Origin: Sulfolobus acidocaldarius SUSAZ | Lineage (GTDB): Archaea; Thermoproteota; Thermoprotei_A; Sulfolobales; Sulfolobaceae | Reading direction: 5' to 3' | Length of the DNA: 64,000 nt | Assembly (NCBI GenBank): GCA_000508305.1 | Contig: CP006977.1 | Span: 1,582,621 to 1,646,620, forward strand | Part shown: one piece after another, positions 46,898-55,977 of the stretch | How the letters are laid out: every line of letters begins with the position of its first letter | Numbering within the stretch: the stretch's first letter is position 1 | Position numbers and translations under genes: made by a program | Notes under the pieces: model-generated | What the model was told of the DNA's origin: nothing | Databases searched by the model: none | What the model saw: the letters and a program-made list of their open reading frames with translations, nothing else

Positions 46898-47965
46898 ATG
46901 CAAAACAAAAACACCCCCTTCCCGAAACTGGTTCTCTTCTTCATTTCAGAACTCACCATAACTGCTGTACTCTTCATATGGCTTGAGACACTATCCTCGT
47001 TTTTTAACAGTAGCGTAGTCTTCAGAGGTTCCTCGACCACCTTATTTGCCCTAGGGTTCTTAGCTTACGTGTTTGGTCTAAGACACGCAGTTGATGCAGA
47101 CCACTTGGCAGCTATTGACAACGCAACAAGGAAACTAGTGCAAGAGAACAAACCCTCTACCTTTACAGGTCTATTCTTCTCGTTGGGACACTCAACGATA
47201 GTTATTGTCTTGTCCCTCGTGATCATGCTGTCTAGTAGGCTGTTGGACAACATAAGCTCTATTCAAGGCGTTAGCTCCACCCTTGGCACCTTGATAAGCG
47301 GATTTTTCCTGTACATCATAGGTTTTCTTAACTTTCTGGTTCTCCTAGAGATTTACGGTATCTTTAAACAGGTAAAAAGCGGTAGATTAGATGAGGGAAA
47401 ATTGAACGAGGTCTTACTTAGAAGAGGGTTCATGAACAGATTTTTCGGCAAACTATTTAGGATTGTGGACAGCCAATACCACCTCTATGTGATAGGTTTC
47501 CTATTCGGTTTAGGCTTTGACACAGCCACAGAGACAGCTCTACTGGCGATAAGTGCCAGCTCTGCAGTACTTTTCTCTAAGGTACCTCTGTGGTACCTCT
47601 TAGTTTATCCCCTCCTCTTCACTGCTGGAATGACACTTGTGGACACTACAGATGGGCTCTTCATGAACGGTGCTTATAAGTGGGCTTTCCTAGGAAACCC
47701 CCTACGGAAGGTGTGGTATAACCTGAGTATGACCCTTATCTCTATCATTGTAGCCTTTCTGGTGGGTACACTGGAGATACTTGGACTACTACAGTCAGAA
47801 TTTAACTTCAGCGGACCTTTCTGGAGTCTAATAGGCACAATCAATTCCGACGTCTGGTGGGAAAATGTGGGAATAATAATAATTGGGTCATTCGCACTAG
47901 CCTGGATATTCTCATACGTTCTCTTTAAAGTTAAGATACAGAGATATGAGTATAGATCAGGTTAG
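46898..47965 (+). CDS. NiCoT-family nickel/cobalt permease
   Basis: 355 residues, eight helices. GLRHAVDADHLAAIDNATRK is the H-x4-D-H metal signature of NiCoT transporters in helix 2; FSLGHSTIVIVLSLVIM and LGFDTATETALLA are the other conserved motifs, and AGMTLVDTTDGLFMNGAYKWAF is split by them as usual. Takes up Ni2+ (or Co2+) with high affinity. A palindrome overlaps its promoter. No nickel enzyme gene lies next to it in this window. Confidence 0.85.
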   Translation: MQNKNTPFPKLVLFFISELTITAVLFIWLETLSSFFNSSVVFRGSSTTLFALGFLAYVFGLRHAVDADHLAAIDNATRKLVQENKPSTFTGLFFSLGHSTIVIVLSLVIMLSSRLLDNISSIQGVSSTLGTLISGFFLYIIGFLNFLVLLEIYGIFKQVKSGRLDEGKLNEVLLRRGFMNRFFGKLFRIVDSQYHLYVIGFLFGLGFDTATETALLAISASSAVLFSKVPLWYLLVYPLLFTAGMTLVDTTDGLFMNGAYKWAFLGNPLRKVWYNLSMTLISIIVAFLVGTLEILGLLQSEFNFSGPFWSLIGTINSDVWWENVGIIIIGSFALAWIFSYVLFKVKIQRYEYRSG

Positions 47966-48018
47966 TAGTACTACACTCGATGCAGTGAATTATTGGGAGA
48001 TACCCTTTTAAGTGACTA

Positions 48019-48960
48019 TTAGTGTTTTTCACTCTCCTCCTTCAATCTCAAGTAGATACTCCTCAGCTCCTCCCTGAAACTGTGGGGGTCCATATGGTGG
48101 AGTATCCCCTTTAGAGCCAAATCTAAACCAGTTTTAGCCTCTCCCTGAACCCTCCTGGAGAAATCCTCCAGTAGTCTACTATCTATTTTTAAGAAGAAGT
48201 TTACAGCATACGGAAAGGTGTGTTTCTCCACTGCCAGATATTTGGTCGACCACCCCTGGTTTGTTCTGGAGAGTGACTCTTCACCGGTGTGAACTACTTT
48301 ACCCTTATTGAAGATCGCTGAATGGTATCCCCTCTTTATCCCCTCGATAGCAATTAGACTCTCGTTATAGCTTCCCCTAATGCTGTATTCAGGTACACTC
48401 AGGTTACTATACACTTCCTTTTTGATGCTCATGTTGACCCCTGCTATGGCTAAGGTCTTCTCTAGGTTTTTCGAGTCATGGGGTCTCCTATCAACCGAGA
48501 GACCTGTCTTGGTTAAGTACCCCACATAGTCCTTAAACCTGTGGTCATATTCCTCCATGTAGATCGTGTCCTTGAACAGTTGAAACGTGAAGTTGGGGTA
48601 GTTTATCCACTTTTTACCCTCCACTACTCCTGAGGCTACACCTATTTTCTCATTCCTCTCATGAAATGAGACGTGGTCTTGGATCCACGTGTCGGAGGGT
48701 ATAGCGTCGTCATCAGTTATGAGAAGGATTGAGGAGTGGGACTCCCTGAATATGATGTTTATTGCCTCCTCATAGTACCCCTCCTTTTGCTCTATCGCCC
48801 TGTTATAGTCCTTTGTCTTCACCTCTCCCTTGTACACTAACAGCACCTCCACGTCCTTCCATGATCTCAATTTTCTCAACAAGGGGTAAAGGGAGTCTCT
48901 CCCTAAAGTCGGAATACCTACAGTAACGTCCAATAAAAATCGTTTTAATTTGTGGCTCAC
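48019..48960 (-). CDS. Family 2 glycosyltransferase
   Basis: 313 residues. DVTVGIPTLGRDSLYPLLRK at the start and SSILLITDDDAIPSDTWIQD with the acidic metal motif identify GT-A family 2. The region GVNMSIKKEVYSN and GYHSAIFNKGKVVHTGEESL matches the acceptor half with a late His. No membrane helix. Probably acts on S-layer or exopolysaccharide glycans. TATA-like TATTTTTATATTTAAAT lies right upstream. Monocistronic. Confidence 0.75.
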   Translation of the reverse strand: MSHKLKRFLLDVTVGIPTLGRDSLYPLLRKLRSWKDVEVLLVYKGEVKTKDYNRAIEQKEGYYEEAINIIFRESHSSILLITDDDAIPSDTWIQDHVSFHERNEKIGVASGVVEGKKWINYPNFTFQLFKDTIYMEEYDHRFKDYVGYLTKTGLSVDRRPHDSKNLEKTLAIAGVNMSIKKEVYSNLSVPEYSIRGSYNESLIAIEGIKRGYHSAIFNKGKVVHTGEESLSRTNQGWSTKYLAVEKHTFPYAVNFFLKIDSRLLEDFSRRVQGEAKTGLDLALKGILHHMDPHSFREELRSIYLRLKEESEKH

Positions 48961-49359
48961 TATTTTTATATTTAAATATAAATATGAGTAGAAGAGTTTT
49001 CATGTGTTAAATTTAAAAATTATTATTCAAACTATGAACCTTTGATAAAAACTGGGGAGTAGAAGGACTTTTATCTGACCTCATCCCCGCCCTGAAGAGG
49101 AGGCTTTCCTCATTTTCCAAACGGGTGTGTAATTCTCTGCATAAGTAATTATCAAACTTACCTGATTAAGTTTTACTAACACCTTTCCCATCTTATTTCT
49201 AACCCTTTAACCGATTAAAGTAATATATAATTATTTACAATTTATATCATATTTATGTAGAAAATTATTATTAACTCATGAAACTCACTTGCGAGAACCC
49301 TCAGAGTGAAAAGCATGATAAGAGAGTTTTACACCACTACGTTCTGCACTGGCACTATA
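48961..49359. other. Intergenic region with omega-RNA-like element
   Basis: About 400 bp, AT-rich, with promoter-like sequence at both ends. Apart from the element at 49075-49108 nothing is recognised. Confidence 0.5.
49075..49108 (-). ncRNA. Short omega-RNA-like element (34 nt, minus)
   Basis: Minus strand: GAAAGCCTCCTCTTCAGGGC then GGGGATGAGGTCAG. It combines the G/C hairpin with a variant end (GATGAGGTCAG). No tnpB adjacent. Confidence 0.5.
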
Positions 49360-50565
49360 TCACTTCCTCTTTCCCCTCATTTTACGTAGAGCCTCTAGCG
49401 TCTTCTCTACCTCATCTCTGGATATCTTATACTGTGGGTTATCTGGGTTGAGCTTAATTGCTTCATCCAATTCCACAATAGCCTCCTCGTATTTACCTAG
49501 TGTCTTTAACACTACACCCTTCTGGTAATGGGGAAGGGGATCATTGGGGTTAAGTGCTATTGCCTTGTCGTACTCCTTTATTGCTTTGTCGTATTTCCAC
49601 AGAGCCTTTAATGCGTTACCCTTGTAGTAGTAATATAGGGGGTTTTGTGGGTCAAGCTTTACAGCCTTATCAAACTCCTCCACAGCGTCCTCATACATCA
49701 TAACATGGAAAAGAGCTAGTCCTAACTGGTAATGGTACTCAGGGTTATTCGGGTTTAGTTTGACGCTCTCCTCTAATTCCATTACAGCCTTCTCGTATTT
49801 TCCCAACTCGTAATAGAGGACTCCCTTCCTGAAGTGGTACTCAGGGTTATTCGGGGTGAGCTTTATCGCATTATCATAGTTCTTGACTACGTCGTCATAC
49901 CTCTTCAGATCCTTTAATATTAACCCCTTCTGATAATAATATTCAGCCACCTGGGGGTTGAGGGATATAGCCCTGTCCAACTGGTCAAGGGCTTCTTTCA
50001 ATTTGCCCTGGGATTTCAGGAGAAGAGCTTTCCTAAAATAGTAGGTGGAATTCTTGGGGTTTAACCTAATGGCAGTCTCCACTTCAGCTATTGCGTCAAT
50101 ATACTTCTCCTGGTCCTGAAGAATAATCGCTCTCCTGTAATAGAACTCAGGGTTGTTGGGGTTTAACCTAATTGCGTCTTGATACTCCAGCAAAGCCTCG
50201 TACTGTCTACCCAAGACCTCTAGCGCTAAGCCTTTCTGATAGTGGTACTCAGGGTTCTTAGGGTCTATTTTTATTGCCTCATCAAATTCCTTTATTGCCC
50301 TCTCATATAACTCCGAAATCCCTGCGTTGAAGTTAACATTCCCAGTCCGTTGCAGAGCTATTAGACACAGGGCTTTGTAGTAATGACTGTCTGCGTGGAA
50401 GGCGTTCAGCCTGATAGCCTCATCAAACTCCCTTATAGCTTCACCGAAATTGTTCAGGTTGAAGTAAGCGAGACCTCTGTTAAAGTGATAAATGTAACTC
50501 TGCTCTCGGGAAGGATTCTGTTCACCCATCTCGTCATAATTTTTGGAAGTTTCGTCAGTATTCAT
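49360..50565 (-). CDS. TPR-repeat protein, about ten repeats
   Basis: 401 residues from ATG 50565; the frame opens 38 codons earlier but that part is not TPR-like. After an acidic N-terminus (MNTDETSKNYDEMGEQNPSR) come about ten 34-residue repeats with the consensus NPEYHYQKGLALEVLGRYEE A. Successive repeats are very alike (NPNNPEYHYQLG, NPNDPLPHYQKG, NPQNPLYYYYKG), suggesting repeated internal duplication. Such superhelices bind partner proteins. No enzymatic domain or membrane segment. Monocistronic. Confidence 0.85.
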   Translation of the reverse strand: MNTDETSKNYDEMGEQNPSREQSYIYHFNRGLAYFNLNNFGEAIREFDEAIRLNAFHADSHYYKALCLIALQRTGNVNFNAGISELYERAIKEFDEAIKIDPKNPEYHYQKGLALEVLGRQYEALLEYQDAIRLNPNNPEFYYRRAIILQDQEKYIDAIAEVETAIRLNPKNSTYYFRKALLLKSQGKLKEALDQLDRAISLNPQVAEYYYQKGLILKDLKRYDDVVKNYDNAIKLTPNNPEYHFRKGVLYYELGKYEKAVMELEESVKLNPNNPEYHYQLGLALFHVMMYEDAVEEFDKAVKLDPQNPLYYYYKGNALKALWKYDKAIKEYDKAIALNPNDPLPHYQKGVVLKTLGKYEEAIVELDEAIKLNPDNPQYKISRDEVEKTLEALRKMRGKRK

Positions 50566-50852
50566 TTCTCTGATATAATAGTGTTCAAGAATTAAAAATG
50601 TTCTTGAGAGGACTAGTGGTCTAGTTAAGGGGTTTGACAGAACTGTAATATCGAGTAAAGCTGATACTAATCGGAACAAATGGCCTATGGTACGCTATTT
50701 TGTTGAAATACCAACGTGAAGATTAGCATTAAATTTATTTTTACCATGTTTTTTTGGAGTTAGTCTCTTCAAGTTGGGTAAGATATAGTAGTTTGTCCAA
50801 ATTTGACGAGAGAATATGTTAGGTTATCACATCAAGAGCTTACGTCTGTCAC

Positions 50853-51935
50853 TCAAGACCTAAATACTCTCCCTATAAGTTTTTCAGAAGGACAATATTC
50901 ATTTTTCTCCTCGTCCTTTATTATCCACCATGAGTCCATCAGGTTGTTAAGATAGTTGTAGATCTCTGAGTCGCTTATCTCTCTGCCCTCATAGATCTCC
51001 ACAGCGGTCTTTATCTCACTCCATCTACTACAACCACTTGCTATTCTCTTCATTATTACCCTATACCTCTCCTTAGCTATTATCCTCTTAGAGAGGAAAT
51101 TGTTGAACTCCTCTATTATTAACTCTTTAGCCCTCGTAAGCGTTCTCTCCATACTTTCCTCTAAGTTCCTTGTCTGGACGAAGTAGTAGCCAAAATACGT
51201 TAACCACCCTGGAATTCCTCCCAGCTCTTCATACACCCTTTCATAGTCCCTAAACTCCACATTGACCTCCTCAAAACCTCTCCTTAAGAACTCAATGCTC
51301 TCCTCGTGGTCAAATGGTCTCAGCTCTACCTCGTTCATTGCCCTCCCAAAGAGCGGTGATTTTGGATTTTCGATTCCCAAAAACCTGTAGAGCAACCTCA
51401 TCTCGCTTCCGCTCATGATTATCCTCACCTTTTGTAGGTTATCAAATGCATAAGCTAATGAGTAGAGTAGGTTCACTCCTCTGAGGTTTATCAGGTCCTG
51501 GGCTTCGTCAAAGGCTATTATGACCCTGTCCTTTGCCCAGTCATTTAGTGTCTCCAACAATTCACTGAAGTTTAACCTATTTTTTACCCCCCAGTTAAAC
51601 CTTATCTCGTTTCCAGCAATGTTGACACCTTTGACCCCCTTTAAGAAGTCCACCAGGGAAGGGAACTTCCTTGTGAGTTTCCTCACTTCTCTCTCCAACT
51701 GAAGTAAGAGGTCTTTATAGGAGATATATGCCATGACCTCAAACTTCCTCAGGTCTATGTATATACTTGGTGAGTCTAACTCGTTAAGTGCTATCTTTAT
51801 GATAGAGGATTTACCTGTTCTCCTGAGTCCTAGAACTAATGTAATGGGTGAGGAGAGGGATTTAACCCTGTCTATTTCCTTGTCTCTGTCGAAGAAGTCT
51901 TCCCTGTTGTCCTTCGGTGTTGGGTCGAACAGCAA
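50853..51935 (-). CDS. Archaeal ATPase (AAA, COG1672-like) with C-terminal winged helix
   Basis: 360 residues. LVLGLRRTGKSSIIKIALNE is Walker A, DRVIIAFDEAQDLINLRGVN Walker B with its DEAQ motif, IIMSGSEMRLL sensor 1, and the C-terminal ~90 residues (GCSRWSEIKTAVEIYEGREI) are a winged-helix part. Such ATPases are abundant in Sulfolobales; their function is unclear. The frame starts at TTG 51935 (no ATG fits), which lies inside the first of two tandem 19-bp palindromic repeats, so it is probably autoregulated and leaderless. Confidence 0.8.
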   Translation of the reverse strand: MLFDPTPKDNREDFFDRDKEIDRVKSLSSPITLVLGLRRTGKSSIIKIALNELDSPSIYIDLRKFEVMAYISYKDLLLQLEREVRKLTRKFPSLVDFLKGVKGVNIAGNEIRFNWGVKNRLNFSELLETLNDWAKDRVIIAFDEAQDLINLRGVNLLYSLAYAFDNLQKVRIIMSGSEMRLLYRFLGIENPKSPLFGRAMNEVELRPFDHEESIEFLRRGFEEVNVEFRDYERVYEELGGIPGWLTYFGYYFVQTRNLEESMERTLTRAKELIIEEFNNFLSKRIIAKERYRVIMKRIASGCSRWSEIKTAVEIYEGREISDSEIYNYLNNLMDSWWIIKDEEKNEYCPSEKLIGRVFRS

Positions 51936-51971
51936 CTTCTACCCCTAGAAGTAACTTCTACCCCTAGAAGT
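51934..51971. promoter_or_regulatory. Tandem duplicated palindrome at ATPase start
   Basis: AACTTCTACCCCTAGAAGT occurs twice head to tail (51934-51952 and 51953-51971). Each copy has 7-bp arms ACTTCTA/TAGAAGT around CCCC. The pair fills the space between a TATA-like AATTTATTA (51971-51979) and the TTG start at 51935, so it is a likely operator, possibly bound by the ATPase's own winged helix. Confidence 0.7.
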
Positions 51972-53030
51972 TAATAAATTTTGGTGGGAATTTTAAACAT
52001 TGACAGCAAAAACCCCTGTGAGAGGAAAGGGTAGTAGCCCCACACCTACGACACTACTAATCCCTACGAAGATCCTAAGCAAACCAGTCCAGTCACTTCT
52101 CAGTGATAGAGGCAAATTATTCTTCCTCACTTTTAGAGGAGGTCAAAGAGAAATTTTATTGTCCTATATTTTCCTTTAACAGTAAGAAAATTAGACAATT
52201 TAGTTCTAGTGAGATAAAACCCACACCTCTCATAAATAATCACAGAAAAGGCTGTTTAACCCACTATTTTACTCTATTAAATGAATTCTCAAAGATATAA
52301 TAAGCATCTATTATGAGCTAGTAGACCTCCTCACTTATGGAGATAATTGAGGTAGACTTAAATAAATAATACCGTATTAAATGTATGTGGAGAGGAAACA
52401 TACAGGAACGAGGTCATTGAAAGAGTGAGAAAACATCACTGATTTCCTCCCTAATTAACCCTTTGTTAGGAGTATTTATAGTTAAATGCGATTTTCTCTG
52501 TATAGGAGACTACATAAACAAGGTATTTGTTGGCGTAATTGATATCGGATGGGTGGGATATATAGAGGATTTGTTTATTTTTATAATCGAATACATATTT
52601 AATAATTAAATTATTTTCATTTTTTGTAATCAATTTTATTTTATAATCTTTAAAAAAATTTAACCTATAATATATATTTTTGAATTTATATATAGTACAC
52701 AGATCCTGGTGGTAATAATATGCAGAAATGAATTACTTAAAAAATTATCTTTGCCTGTAAAAGGATACTGGAAAACCTTTGTTTTGTGTTAATAAATTAT
52801 GTAATGCATAATATTTACAATTAGACTACCCTCTAATCCAACAAAAAGAATATACATTAATGCTAACAAAATTAAATGTGGTCACTTTTTTTATTATTAT
52901 ATATATTTCTTTAATAAATAGTGTTATAAATAGAGCATATAATAAATAAAAATTTCCATAAATAATTTTAAGATTGTTATAGAGCTTTTAAAAATAGCAA
53001 TTAGAAATAATTATATATTAGAAACTCATA
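51972..53030. other. Long AT-rich non-coding stretch
   Basis: About 1.06 kb. From 52570 on it is extremely AT-rich with long T and A runs. A 65-codon plus frame at 52103-52300 is not convincing. No RNA gene or repeat recognised. Could be decayed coding sequence or a structural/regulatory AT-rich region. Confidence 0.5.
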
Positions 53031-53060
53031 CATATTGTTAGGAGGCATATTGTTAGGAGG
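53031..53060 (+). promoter_or_regulatory. Duplicated Shine-Dalgarno sequence
   Basis: CATATTGTTAGGAGG is present twice in tandem (53031-53045, 53046-53060), so two GGAGG ribosome-binding motifs precede ATG 53068; the second is at the ideal 7-nt spacing. Most first genes here look leaderless, so a duplicated SD is unusual. Confidence 0.85.
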
Positions 53061-53067
53061 GATATAA

Positions 53068-53829
53068 ATGACTAAATATTGTCCAAATTGTGGTACACTA
53101 AATGATGATTCTGCAACGTTTTGCATAAAATGCGGCTATCAGTTCCCTCAAACACAACAACAGGTCGCACAACAACCCCGCACAACAACATCAACAAGCC
53201 ACCCCATGATTCCAAAGGGTTTCACTTTAATAAAGGGAGAACGCCCTTACTGGTACGGTAGGATTAGTTGGAAGTCCACTTGGCCTTACATGTTTATGGG
53301 AGCTCTAGTTTTGCTTTTTGGCCTTGGAGTTATAAATCTCTTTGGGCTGGCTGGTTGGGTAGAAGGATTAATCTTTATCCTTATAGGACTATACATAATA
53401 TTCGGAGTTCCATACTTGGTCGTCAAATCTTCGGATTACTTAGTGACAAGCCATAGGATATATGTTAAGTATGGTATTGGCTCGAGACATTCTTACGAAA
53501 TAAGAAACGAGTGGATAACAGACGCATCGGTTAATCAAGGTATTTTGGGGAGACTATTAAACTATGGAAGTATAACGTTCAGCACTCCAGGGCATGGTGG
53601 GAATGTCATGATCCCCCAGGCTAGGGAAGGGACCCTTGCCATATGGAACATCTCCGACCCATTTAGAGTTAAAGCCATTATAGATGATGCCATAAGAAAA
53701 TACATAGACATAGAGAAGATCCAGGAGGCTCTAAGAGATCTCGAAAAAGAATATAATTATGGAAGGATCACTAAAGAGAAATATGAAGAACTAAAGAGAA
53801 AATACGAAAATGAACTTGAAAAACTATAG
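53068..53829 (+). CDS. Zinc-ribbon / membrane PH-domain protein with SHOCT-like tail
   Basis: 253 residues. An N-terminal zinc ribbon (YCPNCGTLNDDSATFCIKCG) is followed by a Gln/Thr-rich linker, two helices (WPYMFMGALVLLFGLGVINL and LIFILIGLYIIFGVPYLVV), then a PH-like beta domain (SSDYLVTSHRIYVKYGIGSR) and a charged C-terminal helix-turn-helix (IQEALRDLEKEYNYGRITKE KY) of the SHOCT type. The order ribbon-TM-PH-SHOCT is common in archaeal and bacterial membrane-stress proteins of unknown role. Monocistronic with a strong duplicated SD. Confidence 0.8.
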   Translation: MTKYCPNCGTLNDDSATFCIKCGYQFPQTQQQVAQQPRTTTSTSHPMIPKGFTLIKGERPYWYGRISWKSTWPYMFMGALVLLFGLGVINLFGLAGWVEGLIFILIGLYIIFGVPYLVVKSSDYLVTSHRIYVKYGIGSRHSYEIRNEWITDASVNQGILGRLLNYGSITFSTPGHGGNVMIPQAREGTLAIWNISDPFRVKAIIDDAIRKYIDIEKIQEALRDLEKEYNYGRITKEKYEELKRKYENELEKL

Positions 53830-54419
53830 CATTACATAGCACAACTATATCCATGATTGGAAATCATGGCTCCATTGAAAACCAAATTAATAACCAATTT
53901 ACAACCATGGTTTTTTAGCCTTAAATTTGCTTTCCATCCTCCATTTTATCGTGGTTTTTGAGACCTCACCTTAAAATTAAGTATTTTTACCTTATTTTGG
54001 ATGAAAACTTAATTTTCAAACGATTTAAACGATCCAAATTTAATTTTTAGCCTTTTTTTAAAGCTCTCTGATGCCTTCTTACTATGAAAAATTGGAACTC
54101 ATGTTAAATTTCAAAGATGCCTAAAACGATTTTCATAAGCATGACGAATAAAAATAATTAACTTTTCATTTCATTAATTACGCCAAAATACGTTGTTTAC
54201 ATAAGTGTACCACTGGTTCATAGTTGGTTCAGATTTTGGTTCAAAAATAAGAGTATAGTAAAAATAAGTATAGTAAATATTGATTAAAATAATTAATAAT
54301 TATAAATAATAATATGAACTAAGTGAACCATAAATTTTCAAATTATTTCTTAAAAGTTTGGTAAAAAGGCAAAATATTTATATAAGTCTAAGTGTATATT
54401 ATAAAATACGAATAAAAAT
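53830..54419. other. AT-rich intergenic region
   Basis: About 590 bp. It starts with a terminator-like hairpin (53851-53869) and ends with the promoter of the next gene (TATA-like ATTTATATAAG near 54375). Several CCATGGTTTT/AACCATGG-like bits repeat near 53890-53920. No gene found. Confidence 0.5.
53851..53869. terminator. Short perfect hairpin after PH-domain gene
   Basis: CCATGATTGGAAATCATGG: 8-bp arms (CCATGATT/AATCATGG) with a 3-nt loop, 22 bp past the stop of the PH-domain gene. May stabilise the 3' end; no long T tract follows directly. Confidence 0.5.
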
Positions 54420-54770
54420 ATGAATAATGAAAACTTTCAAGAAACAATGATCGGAGATTTAATAAATGAGCCGTTCACAGAAGAAAATATTGATCAGAAA
54501 TTTGGGCGTGCTCTTATATTTTTAACTTTTGGAATCTATGAAATTTTATATGAGGATGATTTGGATAAGGTAATGGTAAAAGCTAAAGCGCTGGATGATT
54601 TGAATAAGGCAATTGATCAAGTAAGAAAAATGACCGCAGAGGAAATTATTGATGATTTGGTAACCGAACCTTTTACTGAAGAAAATATTTCACTAAAAAT
54701 GGTTGAGGTATTTCTAATATTACAAAATGGAATTTTAGAGCTTATTTCAGATCTGAAAAAGAATTCATAG
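54420..54770 (+). CDS. Small acidic protein with two internal repeats
   Basis: 116 residues. Two halves are clearly duplicated: IGDLINEPFTEENIDQKFGR and IIDDLVTEPFTEENISLKMV, each followed by a hydrophobic helix (ALIFLTFGIYEIL, FLILQNGILELI). Mostly alpha-helical. No family known to me. TATA-like ATTTATATAAG is about 45 bp upstream, giving a leader of about 20 nt without an SD. Could be a small helical-bundle protein that dimerises within itself. Confidence 0.65.
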   Translation: MNNENFQETMIGDLINEPFTEENIDQKFGRALIFLTFGIYEILYEDDLDKVMVKAKALDDLNKAIDQVRKMTAEEIIDDLVTEPFTEENISLKMVEVFLILQNGILELISDLKKNS

Positions 54771-54884
54771 CCAAAAAAGCCAGCAAATAAGTAAATTCAA
54801 GAGTATGCATATAGGAAAGCTTACAAAGGGCTTAGCAATGTAGAAGGACTAATTTATAGATCTCTAAGATATTATGTTAGACTA

Positions 54885-55096
54885 ATGTTAAGGACGACTT
54901 ACCTAATTCCCTATGCCGTGTTTATTTTCATAATTCTAATGTTTACACTGCTTACTTTCATCCATATCCTAGGAGTGTCTGAGACACACTCTCCTATATT
55001 CTCGTTCTACCTATGATGGGTGTTGGAGTATTAGGTGGTTTTAAGATCCACAGGTATATTGAGAGTCTTGTGGATACACTTGGTGGAAGTGACTAG
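54885..55096 (+). pseudogene. Small two-helix membrane protein with a frameshift
   Basis: ATG 54885 opens MLRTTYLIPYAVFIFIILMF then TLLTFIHIL; it stops at TGA 55014. In another frame the sequence continues PMMGVGVLGGFKIHRYIESL then VDTLGGSD to TAG 55096. Joined across a frameshift near 55011 they make about 71 residues with two helices. Family unknown. It may instead be two unrelated short frames. Confidence 0.4.
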
Positions 55097-55229
55097 TCTC
55101 CATTGGAGCCTTTCCGAGCAGAGACCCTGAGAATTCCATTTATACCTTATAGTGGATATTGTAACATCTGACAGGACTTGGGATGGAAAAAGGTTGCTTC
55201 ACCTGAGAGGAAAATATGAGACTTTAAAC

Positions 55230-55589
55230 TTACACTCTAGAACTCATTACATACAATTTAAACCTGTCAATTGTCTGGGCTAAATCTCTTACCCCTATGA
55301 CGTCTCTTATGAGCAATTCCCCTTCTTTCCACACTATCTTTATGTCACCTGTTCCATCTTTAACGCTCATCACCTTCACATCTTCGATCTCTGAGAGCGG
55401 TACCCTAATCTCATTATACTTTAACCCCTTCTCGCTCACAATCACGTAACCACCACTATATCTAAATATAAATATCCATGGAATTAGCTCTGCCGCAATC
55501 ATGAGAGGTAAGAGGGATTTGAAGGTTATTATAAGATAATCCGTGACGAGAAAGGTCATCAGGTAGTTTATGAGATACAATGTCTGCAA
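55230..55589 (-). CDS. Membrane-anchored PH-like protein
   Basis: 119 residues. Two hydrophobic helices (INYLMTFLVTDYLIITF, LLPLMIAAELIPWIFIF) followed by a beta-rich PH-like domain (GYVIVSEKGLKYNEIRVPLS EIEDVKV with conserved Lys/Arg). Resembles the two-TM-plus-bPH proteins common in archaea, and shares that design with the 53068 gene though without the zinc ribbon. Function unknown. Monocistronic. Confidence 0.6.
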   Translation of the reverse strand: MQTLYLINYLMTFLVTDYLIITFKSLLPLMIAAELIPWIFIFRYSGGYVIVSEKGLKYNEIRVPLSEIEDVKVMSVKDGTGDIKIVWKEGELLIRDVIGVRDLAQTIDRFKLYVMSSRV

Positions 55590-55977
55590 TTTCTTACCTT
55601 TTCTCGTAAAGAATTTAGCCTTTAGTAACCAACAATCTATTAATTACATTTTACTCCTGTGGATTAAAATTTTCCCATTCAGCAGATGATCCCGTTCACT
55701 TGTGATGAGTTCTGTTTACCTCAAGGTAAAAGGACTTTGGGATTTAACTCCAGTGATACATGCTTAATACGTTGTGTATTAAATTCATAAGAGATGTGCA
55801 AGAATTAGCTTAACTGCTTCAAATTTTTCACACTACCGTCCTCTACACCGGAGTGATCAAAACTATCCTAATTTACATGGGGACAAACGGTATCCCAAAA
55901 CGCAAAACTAAGATGACTCAGTACAATCTCAGAGCAATTTTTCACTTTTAACCTCATTAGCCACTCCATCCAATCTA
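55590..55977. other. Intergenic region, nothing recognised
   Basis: About 390 bp between the PH-like gene and the end of the CHAD gene. No gene frame, repeat or RNA seen. Confidence 0.5.

Noticed and set aside
50566-50679. Longer N-terminus for the TPR protein
   Set aside because: The extra 38 codons are hydrophobic, without TPR features, and ATG 50565 starts the acidic N-terminus normally seen.
52103-52300. 65-codon plus-strand frame
   Set aside because: No family likeness, in a decayed AT-rich region with no promoter that I could see.
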